The position numbers and the translations under genes were made by a program. 64,000 nt of DNA from Prevotella sp. (lineage in GTDB: Bacteria > Bacteroidota > Bacteroidia > Bacteroidales > Bacteroidaceae), in NCBI GenBank assembly GCA_024697645.1, contig JAILFH010000114.1, positions 1-64,000 on the forward strand, in the 5' to 3' direction. The stretch's first letter is position 1; the number at the start of each line of letters is the position of its first letter. Of the stretch, positions 55,170 through 62,895 are shown in pieces. The notes under the pieces were generated by a model. It had not been told where the DNA came from and did no database searches. It worked only from the letters and a program-made list of their open reading frames with translations.

Positions 55170-55613
55170 ATGAAAAAGACCATCATCATGTCACTTCTGC
55201 TCTTGGCCGTAACCTCCGTTTCGGCCAAGAGTGTAGTGATGGTGCTCAACGACAGCACCAAAGTTTATTACCTCATCGAAAACGGAAAACCCGTACTGAA
55301 GATGAAGGACAACGGATTCACCGTGAACAATCAGGACACTTACGAATTCGAGACTTTCAACCGTTTTTTCATCTCGAATGAAGACGCTCCGACAGGCATC
55401 AACCAACTCGAGGCCAGCGACTTACTGTTCGAAGGCGGTTCGCTCCTCATTGAATCGTCACAGGCAGCAAGAGTCTATTCTGCCGACGGCAAGGCTATCA
55501 GCGTCCCCATGCGCCAAGTCGGAAACAAACAGTCGTTTGATCTCTCTGCAATGCCCCCAGGCATCTACGTTTTGCGTTGTGGCAATCAGTCGATGAAGTT
55601 CATGAAGAAATAA
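55170..55613 (+). CDS. Small secreted protein with sorting tail (147 aa)
   Basis: The start at 55170 (MKKTIIMSLLLLAV) gives a proper signal peptide (1-19, SVSAK). A longer frame from 55098 reads through repeat sequence and is unlikely. The body begins SVVMVLNDSTKVYYLIENGKPVLKM, a pattern common at the start of Prevotella secreted proteins. The last 60 residues look like a T9SS-type domain (VYSADGKAI, LSAMPPGIYVLRCG), but with SMKFMKK instead of the usual end. It sits 27 bases before a metalloprotease gene whose N terminus has a similar VDSIDFNASRIRF segment. Its function is unknown. Confidence 0.8.
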   Translation: MKKTIIMSLLLLAVTSVSAKSVVMVLNDSTKVYYLIENGKPVLKMKDNGFTVNNQDTYEFETFNRFFISNEDAPTGINQLEASDLLFEGGSLLIESSQAARVYSADGKAISVPMRQVGNKQSFDLSAMPPGIYVLRCGNQSMKFMKK

Positions 55614-55640
55614 CCAATCTGAAAGAAATCTTTTTGAATC

Positions 55641-57626
55641 ATGAGACACCACATCTTGTTAATCTCGGCCCTTCTGATGCTGTCTTCCTCGTCCGCTATG
55701 GCGCAGAAGGACTCACTATGGGCTAAGAAAATCAGCGACACACGCTTCTACGAGAACCAAGTGTTCGACATCAGCGATGTTGACTCCATCGACTTCAACG
55801 CTTCCCGTATCCGTTTTAAGAAAGACGGAAAGACTACTGCACAAGCATTCTCGACTTTCGAATATTTCTCTTTCCGCAATCCTGGACAGACGCTCTATTG
55901 CCCAGCAGAATTTCGTTCTATGGACTGGAACGACGAGGCGAGCGAATGGTGCTTCCAGCGCTCGATGGAGAGTGATCACTTCATCGTGTTCTGGCAAGAA
56001 GGCTTCGGGCTCGACCCCACCAAGGCGGCACGCGGCTATGCATTCGACCCCAACCTTCTGCTCTCGCAAGCCGAAGAAATCTATAAGGTGAACAGCGAGG
56101 AACTGGGATTCTCTCGTCTAGGCAGCAGTTATACCCTTGACCACTATAAGCACATGCTCTTCGTTCGCTATCAGACCGAATGGCTCGCTACAGGCTCAGG
56201 CTATGATGATAAGATTGGGGCGTTCTGGTGTAATCCTGCTGCCGTCAACGACCGTACTACTCTCGCCCACGAACTCGGTCATACGTTCCAATATCTTGTT
56301 CGCTGCGACCTGGGCCCTGGACGCGGGTGGCGACAGGGATTCGGTCCTAATGGCGAAGGCGGCAACATGTATTGGGAGAGTTGTGCCCAATGGCAGTCGG
56401 CGCGTGTCTACACAGAAGGAATCTTCTCTGGCTGGGGCTCGTCTTACCCAGGACATAGTTATATGAATCTCCTTCACGAGGAACCGCGCTACGAGAACTA
56501 CTATCATCAGTACTACTGGTGTCAGTTACATGGTCAAGACTTCGTCGGACGACTCTGGATGGCTACCAAGGGCAAAGAGGATCCTGTGGACACCTATAAA
56601 CGCATCACTGAGCGCACGCAGGATGAGTTTTGCGACGACATGTTCGAATATGCTCGACGCTGCCCCACCTGGGATATGGACGGAATCAGAGAGTTGGGAA
56701 AGAATTATCGTGACCGCTTCAGTACCCGAATTCAAGACAACGAGGAAGGATGGATTGAGCCACAGCCAGGAAACTGTCCTGAGAACTATGGTTTCAACGT
56801 GATGCGAATGACTGTACCCAATGGAGCGACTACTGTCAGCGTTCGTTTCAGAGGCGAAGCAGGCAAGGAAGGCTATCGCGCCCTGAATACCGAACTGGCA
56901 GGTTGGCGTTATGGATTTGTGGCTCTCGGACGTGGCGACAAGCGAACCTATAGCGAGATTGGTCGCGCGAAAGAAGGTACACTCGACTTCGACGTTCCAG
57001 AAGGCACACGCAATCTCTGGTTTGTGGCTATGGGTGCTCCCACGGAGCATTTCCACCACGTGTGGGACGACAACAACGACAACGATGAGCAATGGCCCTA
57101 TGCTGTAGACTTTCAGGGTACAGACGTAAAAGGTCACGTAAAGAACCTGAAGGAACTCGTGCCGCACGACACTACGATTGTCGTGAACACATACAACACC
57201 TATGAGGCAGAGAAGGAATTAAGCGGAACCTACGAACTCGACATCACTCCTATTCGTATGGCACTCGCCTGTACGGCTACAGAACTGCAAATTACGCCTC
57301 AGACGCAAGACACGATTCGCGTCTATACGGAGGAGCCTGACGGTACACTATGCGACGTTGAGGTTACACCTTATGCGTACTATTTCTTCTACGATGCTGA
57401 GGGCAACGTCATCAAGGCAGAATCCATTGCAGATGGAGAAGAAAAAGGAAGTTATTATGCGATGTACGCGAGTTATGGAGATCACTTTCTAATCTACTAT
57501 GGCGAACTGAACGGCAAGCATCTGAACAAAGGCGATTCACACACATTCCCGATTGCTTTCCAGCGCACACTGGATGACGGAACAAAGGTTACTGCCCGCG
57601 TGCTGCTGAACGTCATTATGGAATAG
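55641..57626 (+). CDS. Secreted HExxH metalloprotease-like protein with DUF4859-like module
   Basis: The 661-residue protein has a signal peptide (1-21, SAMAQ) and a short N-terminal domain (about 25-80). The shared block WCFQRSMESDHFIVFWQEGFG follows. The zinc motif is AHELGHTFQ (His210, Glu211, His214), then GNMYWESCAQWQSARV with a candidate third-ligand Glu. The order matches the 21126 and 45672 proteins, which I take as DUF6055-like. Residues about 535-661 form a DUF4859-like module (LIYYGELNGKHLNKGDSHTFPIAFQ), and there is no sorting tail. It is the last gene of the + strand run with GH97 and GH127, followed by a strong terminator. Confidence 0.78.
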   Translation: MRHHILLISALLMLSSSSAMAQKDSLWAKKISDTRFYENQVFDISDVDSIDFNASRIRFKKDGKTTAQAFSTFEYFSFRNPGQTLYCPAEFRSMDWNDEASEWCFQRSMESDHFIVFWQEGFGLDPTKAARGYAFDPNLLLSQAEEIYKVNSEELGFSRLGSSYTLDHYKHMLFVRYQTEWLATGSGYDDKIGAFWCNPAAVNDRTTLAHELGHTFQYLVRCDLGPGRGWRQGFGPNGEGGNMYWESCAQWQSARVYTEGIFSGWGSSYPGHSYMNLLHEEPRYENYYHQYYWCQLHGQDFVGRLWMATKGKEDPVDTYKRITERTQDEFCDDMFEYARRCPTWDMDGIRELGKNYRDRFSTRIQDNEEGWIEPQPGNCPENYGFNVMRMTVPNGATTVSVRFRGEAGKEGYRALNTELAGWRYGFVALGRGDKRTYSEIGRAKEGTLDFDVPEGTRNLWFVAMGAPTEHFHHVWDDNNDNDEQWPYAVDFQGTDVKGHVKNLKELVPHDTTIVVNTYNTYEAEKELSGTYELDITPIRMALACTATELQITPQTQDTIRVYTEEPDGTLCDVEVTPYAYYFFYDAEGNVIKAESIADGEEKGSYYAMYASYGDHFLIYYGELNGKHLNKGDSHTFPIAFQRTLDDGTKVTARVLLNVIME

Positions 57627-57673
57627 AAATCCGAAACTATACAATCAATATCAGTATTCAACCAATATCATCA

Positions 57674-57703
57674 ACGGTTCACATATTGTGGACCGTTTTT
57701 TAT
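57674..57703 (+). terminator. Terminator of the GH97-GH127-metalloprotease run
   Basis: ACGGTTCACA (57674-57683) pairs with TGTGGACCGT (57687-57696, one G-T), followed by TTTTTTATTTAT. Confidence 0.88.
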
Positions 57704-57965
57704 TTATAGAAAAAAATCTTAAATGCCCCAGGGAGGATCGAGATGACGTTTTTAATAGAAAGAATAAAGGGATTTCTCAACTACTCTCAAGCGAAAATCG
57801 TGGGCATTTGGTTTTGATAAAGAACGGTAGAGTGATTATGTTGATAGAAAGAATGCAATATTCTCAACTACTCTCAAAAAAGAATCGTGAGGTGCTTGGG
57901 GATTTAACGGAATATTTCCTTAACGATTAAAACATATAAGCGCTGGATGTTTTTGATAAAACGAA
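57704..57965. other. Intergenic, no supported gene
   Basis: An imperfect direct repeat of about 45-50 bases (ATAGAAAGAAT...CTCAACTACTCTCAA near 57754-57800 and 57845-57890) fills much of it. An 80-codon frame crosses this repeat without any family signal. Confidence 0.5.
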
Positions 57966-57993
57966 AATGGGAGCCCACAATTGGACTCCCATT
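57966..57993 (-). terminator. Terminator of the M60-like gene
   Basis: AATGGGAG (57966-57973) pairs with CTCCCATT (57986-57993). TTTTCGTTTTA follows on the - strand. Confidence 0.82.
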
Positions 57994-58018
57994 ATTGTTA
58001 GATTTTCACAAACGTCGA

Positions 58019-60538
58019 TTATGGCTCGTAGCACTTCACGCGAGTACCATCGTAACCTACTGCCATAATGTAAGCGGGGTTCTCGCTTGTGTTCCAGACG
58101 ACGTTGGTGTACTGTGGCTTGTAGGCGCTCTCACCATGACCATAATTAGTGATGTGGATGAGCGTACCGTCAGCCGTATAAGTCTCAAAACCAACGACAT
58201 TCTTCCACTTGCTATGCTGGATGCGAACATTATTGCCAGAGAGCACGCAGCCTGCTCCAACAGTTCCTGCCTCAAGAGCAGCCTTATCGCGGAAGACGGG
58301 ATAGTTGTTAACGTCGATGAAATAGAACGCCTCAGGAGGCTCAGGATAATTCATTGCCTCTATCTGACTCTCGAGTGTGTTGAGCATACTCTCAGTGATT
58401 GTGAGTTGACCGACACCATAGTCGTCAATTGCGACATCAACAGTTTTGAACATGCCTACCTTCTTGAAGAATGGCAACCAGTTGGTCTTCGTAATCTTAC
58501 ACCATTGCAGCATAAAGTTCACCTGCTGCTGACCATTAGTCATACTTGCTACGCTTGCATCTGTACGTAAAGTCTCGTAGAGTTCGGGATAAGCACTCGG
58601 CTGTATTTCAGCAATACGAGTATAGATAAGCAACTGCCAGAACGGAATCAGTGTGCAGAACACATCACCATTGACATGCGGCATGAACTGACCTCCTGTA
58701 AGTACATTGTACTGAAGGTAGTTGTAGTAGCGGAAGCCGTTGGACTCGTTCTCCAAACGATGATAGCCATCAGTACGAAGTTCGTGTTCAACGTAAGCCG
58801 ACATAATGTTATTACTGACCTCAGTCAGACCAACCCATGTCAGACCCTTCGTCTGGTTGTTGTGACCCAACTCGTGGGCAGCACCCCAGAAGTCGAAGTA
58901 TTTACGGCTCGTCGGATCACGCAGCGCATTGACGGGAACGCAGAAACCATCGTTGCTGGCATGATAGAGACCAGCACTCGTGGCTACAGTGATAGCGCAC
59001 TGACGGTTGGGACACTCGTGGTTGTACTTGAATACACCCATGAGTTCACGCTCAACGCTGACAATGCTGTCGTAAGCGGCCATCAGCCATTCACCATCGT
59101 TCGGACAGTTAGCCTGATAAGACGAAACAGGGAAGACGCAATCGATGAACTCACCGTGTAGATCAAGGCAGTCGCCCTTCGCATTTGCCAACAGACGCTT
59201 CCAGTCATCATTGGTGTGACCCTTATACTTCGGACTGAAGTAACCCTGCTCTGTGGCGTTGAGGAAGTGAATCTTCACCTTCGGAGCATTCTTCCAGTCG
59301 GAAGTGTAGTAGTTGATGTAGCCATTACCCTTGTTGTTACACCTGATGACGTTAATACCATTGCTGAGCGGATAACTGCTCGAAGCGAACACTTCGGGAC
59401 CGAAGTTGCGAACAGTAAGTGAAACGGGCGATGTAGAGATGCCTTCAACAGCCAGAATAACGGTCTCTCCCTCTTCGAAGGTGATACCAGTCGGATTCTC
59501 ATGATCGCAGTAGGTGTGAGCATTCTTCAGTTCGTTGCGAAGTTCAGAGACAGGACGGAACGCACCAAACTCGCCCAAGCGGAACTCTGTGGAATAGGTT
59601 CCTGCCATCATCTGCTGAGCAGCATCGCGAATCTCCTCGACGGGAATCTCGGCAATCTGTTCTGCGGTGAGACCAGACTTGAGGGTCGTGCAAAGATTGT
59701 CAGCGAAGTACTGCTGGAAGAGGTCGGTCATATAGGTGTTGCGCTCGTAGAACGTCATCTCAGCACAACTGGCAAATGCGCGTCCTGCGTCGCTCGTACT
59801 GCTGAGTACAGTGAAACGAACTGACACGATATTGTCGATGCCATTTGAACCGAAGGAGATCTGCGAAGCATTGTTGCCACCGCCGAAATCCATTGTGGTG
59901 AGTTCCACAAAGTCGCCACCTTGTAACTTATACTCAATTTTAACTTCCTTAAAGTTGCCATTGGTGCCCGACTGACGCGGAGTGTATACAGCGTAGTCGA
60001 TATGCGACGCCTTCTCGAAGTTATAGGTGAGCGTAATGGGATAAGTAGTTCCGGAATAATTAGAATGATAGATGGTTGAATAGTCGCCATCAAACGATTT
60101 CTCAATACCTTCACCACCCTGATAAGACGAAGCCTCACCACTTGCGATGGGAACCTGAATGTCTGTAGCATCGAAACCTTCCTGAATGACGGTGAGCAGG
60201 CGCTCAACAGTGCCGTTGGCAGAAGTGAACTTCACGGTTCCTTCACGCTCGCCAAGATTGAAGTTGGGTGAACTGAAGATGGCCATATTGCCATTTGCCA
60301 TCTTACGCAGAATGATCCACGAATCATCGCTCGTGGCAGTATAGTCGCAGTTACCTGCTACGGCTACAGTCGTGAAACCGCTGCAGTCGATATAGGCTGT
60401 GGTCTTACCAAGTATGAGTTGGTCGCTCTTCAGATTCGCATTGTCAAGACGGAGCGACTGAGCCTGAACATTCACAGCAAGCAGCATTGCCACTATGCTG
60501 AGGACATAATATCTTATTGTTTTCATATCCTTATTCAT
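58019..60538 (-). CDS. M60-like (enhancin-type) zinc metallopeptidase with BACON and CBM32-like domains
   Basis: The 839-residue frame begins MNKDMKTIRYY. A start at Met5 (60526) has a better placed AAGGA site. The signal peptide ends NVQAQ. A BACON-like domain (about 40-125, DDSWIILRK, GTVKFTSANGTVERLLTVIQEG) and an F5/8 CBM32-like domain (about 130-265) come first. The M60-type peptidase region (about 350-700) has AAHELGHNNQ (His555, Glu556, His559) and Glu573 in LTEVSNN, fitting HExxH-x(8-28)-E. Members from gut Bacteroides cleave O-glycosylated proteins such as mucins. It lies 12 bases after the LRR gene. This is the strongest single hint that the locus attacks glycoproteins. Confidence 0.88.
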   Translation of the reverse strand: MNKDMKTIRYYVLSIVAMLLAVNVQAQSLRLDNANLKSDQLILGKTTAYIDCSGFTTVAVAGNCDYTATSDDSWIILRKMANGNMAIFSSPNFNLGEREGTVKFTSANGTVERLLTVIQEGFDATDIQVPIASGEASSYQGGEGIEKSFDGDYSTIYHSNYSGTTYPITLTYNFEKASHIDYAVYTPRQSGTNGNFKEVKIEYKLQGGDFVELTTMDFGGGNNASQISFGSNGIDNIVSVRFTVLSSTSDAGRAFASCAEMTFYERNTYMTDLFQQYFADNLCTTLKSGLTAEQIAEIPVEEIRDAAQQMMAGTYSTEFRLGEFGAFRPVSELRNELKNAHTYCDHENPTGITFEEGETVILAVEGISTSPVSLTVRNFGPEVFASSSYPLSNGINVIRCNNKGNGYINYYTSDWKNAPKVKIHFLNATEQGYFSPKYKGHTNDDWKRLLANAKGDCLDLHGEFIDCVFPVSSYQANCPNDGEWLMAAYDSIVSVERELMGVFKYNHECPNRQCAITVATSAGLYHASNDGFCVPVNALRDPTSRKYFDFWGAAHELGHNNQTKGLTWVGLTEVSNNIMSAYVEHELRTDGYHRLENESNGFRYYNYLQYNVLTGGQFMPHVNGDVFCTLIPFWQLLIYTRIAEIQPSAYPELYETLRTDASVASMTNGQQQVNFMLQWCKITKTNWLPFFKKVGMFKTVDVAIDDYGVGQLTITESMLNTLESQIEAMNYPEPPEAFYFIDVNNYPVFRDKAALEAGTVGAGCVLSGNNVRIQHSKWKNVVGFETYTADGTLIHITNYGHGESAYKPQYTNVVWNTSENPAYIMAVGYDGTRVKCYEP

Positions 60539-60550
60539 TTTTGCTTGTAA

Positions 60551-61900
60551 TTACTTGATGACCACTTTCTTTCCGTTGACAATATAGATACCCTTCTGAG
60601 GCTGACGGTTGCCGAGAGAACGTCCCTGAATATCGTAGATAGTTGCATTCTCGAGACTCGTGCTGCTTGTCTCAACTTGCTCAATTCCCGTAGGATCAAA
60701 CACATCGATAGGCTCCGTAGAGAGTTCCACGTCGGGATAGTGAGGAGAAGTTGCGGTGATGACAACGCCAGTGTGAGGCTTCAGGAATGTGATGCGATAG
60801 CCCGAATAGGTGTAGTCGGTGCCCGAGACGAGTTCTTCGCCTGCACCATTCTTGAATGTGAGCGTGAGCGACAACGGGGCACTCCAGGTGTTGCGGCCGA
60901 GAATGTTCGTAAGTTGCTCGGAACGCTCGTTGATGTTCATATCGTCGAACAAATGATAAGGATTCTGCGGCGAAACGGCTCCTTCAACTGAATAGGTCTG
61001 CGAACCCGACTTATAGATGGTTGGGAACGAGTTGAAGAAGAGGTAGTTTTCCGAGAGGTCTACAAACTTCAGCGAATTCTTGCTGCTCGTGGGAATCGTC
61101 AGTTCCGCAAGTTTGTTACCAGGGGCACAGAGGCACACCAATGCAACATCTTCTGATAACGTGAGAGAGGTCAGACGATTGTTGCCAATCCAGAGGTTCT
61201 CGAGATTGGAGAGCGCAGCAGCATTAAAGGTAGTGATGCTGTTATCGAAACCAAGCACATCGGTAAGTTCCTCACAACGCGAGAGGGTTGTTGAAGAGAC
61301 CTTGTTTCCCTGGAAGAAGAGTTTCTCAAGTCCTGTCTGATTGCCCACATAGTTGAGTGCGGTCAGACGATTATTGGCACAGATGATTGAAGTGAGGCTC
61401 GTACCGCCACGAAGTCCTGTTGCCGCGAGTCGGTTGTCGGCTTCGTTGAGGTCAACAAGTTGAGTGCTGACCAGATTGAGGGCCGTCAGTTTGTTGCCCT
61501 GACAGTCGAGAGAGACAAGTTCCGTGCAAGATGAGAGGTTGAGTGCAGTCAGATTGTTGTCTGCACAGAAAAGGCGGCGAAGCGTTGTGGCAATACCTGT
61601 CACATTGAGTTCGCTCAGTTCATTCTCTGCTACATATAGCGAGGTGATGTCCTTGTCGGAACTAAGGGTTAATGACGCGCTCTTCACTGTAAACTCTTGC
61701 GGCACACCAGTGGAATTCACTTCTTCCACTGTGCCATCACCCCATTTCAGAGTCAGGGGGATTCCCGCATTCACGGCAATAGAGATGGTAGAGCCAACAT
61801 CTCTGCCTGTCTTCATAGTCACACTGCCTGCCGACGCGCTCAAGGCTGAGGTCAGCAGCAATGCCACTAATGCTAACTTTCTTAAATGTTTCATATTCAT
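60551..61900 (-). CDS. Secreted leucine-rich repeat protein with sorting tail
   Basis: The 449-residue protein has a signal peptide (about 1-26, ALSASA). Residues about 85-285 form around nine short LRRs of about 21-23 residues (ELSELNVTGIATTLRRLFCADNNLTALNLSSC). A beta-rich domain (about 330-400) follows, then the tail ATIYDIQGRSLGNR...KGIYIVNGKKVVIK. LRR surface proteins of this group often bind host or dietary proteins, but the sequence does not identify a ligand. It is 12 bases upstream of the M60-like gene and very likely co-transcribed with it. Confidence 0.85.
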   Translation of the reverse strand: MNMKHLRKLALVALLLTSALSASAGSVTMKTGRDVGSTISIAVNAGIPLTLKWGDGTVEEVNSTGVPQEFTVKSASLTLSSDKDITSLYVAENELSELNVTGIATTLRRLFCADNNLTALNLSSCTELVSLDCQGNKLTALNLVSTQLVDLNEADNRLAATGLRGGTSLTSIICANNRLTALNYVGNQTGLEKLFFQGNKVSSTTLSRCEELTDVLGFDNSITTFNAAALSNLENLWIGNNRLTSLTLSEDVALVCLCAPGNKLAELTIPTSSKNSLKFVDLSENYLFFNSFPTIYKSGSQTYSVEGAVSPQNPYHLFDDMNINERSEQLTNILGRNTWSAPLSLTLTFKNGAGEELVSGTDYTYSGYRITFLKPHTGVVITATSPHYPDVELSTEPIDVFDPTGIEQVETSSTSLENATIYDIQGRSLGNRQPQKGIYIVNGKKVVIK

Positions 61901-62021
61901 TAGGTTTTAAATTCTTTTCTTATTATCGTTCGATTAATGATGCGGCAGTTATTCTAATATTGATGCTGCAATCATTTTTTTAGAGTATTTACGCTTTGAA
62001 TATTTTATTCCGATGAATCGA

Positions 62022-62846
62022 TTATTTCTGTTTGAAACTGAGAGCAGCGCCAATAGCAGTACTGAACTCGCTGTGCTCAGGCACATGGAAATGAACCCCG
62101 TAGAGCGCCTCGCACGCAGCAAAGACCTTCTCGCAAAGAGGCAATTTGGAGAGTTTTCCAATCATCACGAAGTCCTTGATGCCACAGTCCATTGAGGAAA
62201 GGATAGCTGCACTGCAGATAGATTGCAGAACTGTCCACAGAATACCGAGCGCAATGTCCTCGCGAGTTGCATCGCTCTGGGCGTTACCGAAGAGAGAGGC
62301 AATAGCGTCGCTGGGGAGTCCGGGAAGCGGTCGGGGCGAAATGTCGCCGATGAGCACGTTAATCTTCGAGAGATCACCACTGCGAGAAAGTTCCACCACC
62401 TGAGCGATGTCGCTGGTCATCAGCATGATGCGAGAAAGCCCCAGAAGGGTTCCGCCGCCAACTCCAATACCGCCGATATGCCGAATAGAATCACCATCGC
62501 AACGAACAAAACTCGTACCTGTTCCCATGCTTACGACCACCATTCGGTCAAGTTTGGTCTCGAAGCGAGCACCCAGACCATCGGCCTTGAACTCCTCGAC
62601 CTTCTTGGTTGGAAGCCCATAGATGGGTTCTTCGATATAAGCGCTTCCAACACCCGTAAGCATCACTTGCTCAACTTCTTCAAGTCCGATTCCATTGTCG
62701 TGAAGATAGCGGCCAAAAGCGCCATAGAGCGAAGCAACAGGGTCAGTAGCCTTGATGTGAATAGGCGAGATAATCTTGCCCTCATCGCTAATTCCAACAA
62801 TTTTCGTCGTACTAATGCCGACATCAATTCCTATAATAATTCCCAT
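62022..62846 (-). CDS. coaW: Type II pantothenate kinase
   Basis: The 274-residue cytosolic protein of the ASKHA fold begins MGIIIGIDVGISTTKIVGI, the phosphate-1 ATP motif. It continues with VVSMGTGTSFV, GGIGVGGGTLLGLS and a C-terminal IGKLSKL and EFSTAIGAAL. Length and motifs fit type II PanK, which phosphorylates pantothenate at the first step of coenzyme A synthesis. It lies 49 bases downstream of the GH43-like gene, on the same strand. This is an unrelated housekeeping gene in an accessory neighbourhood. A BadF-type ATPase is a less likely alternative. Confidence 0.85.
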   Translation of the reverse strand: MGIIIGIDVGISTTKIVGISDEGKIISPIHIKATDPVASLYGAFGRYLHDNGIGLEEVEQVMLTGVGSAYIEEPIYGLPTKKVEEFKADGLGARFETKLDRMVVVSMGTGTSFVRCDGDSIRHIGGIGVGGGTLLGLSRIMLMTSDIAQVVELSRSGDLSKINVLIGDISPRPLPGLPSDAIASLFGNAQSDATREDIALGILWTVLQSICSAAILSSMDCGIKDFVMIGKLSKLPLCEKVFAACEALYGVHFHVPEHSEFSTAIGAALSFKQK

Positions 62847-62895
62847 ATTTTCAGATTACAGATTGCAAATCAAATTGAGCATCACTCATTTCTCA

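Noticed and set aside
57688-57930. 80-codon + strand frame after the terminator
   Set aside because: It lies downstream of a terminator, crosses an internal direct repeat, starts without a ribosome site and matches no family I know. It could be a decayed fragment.
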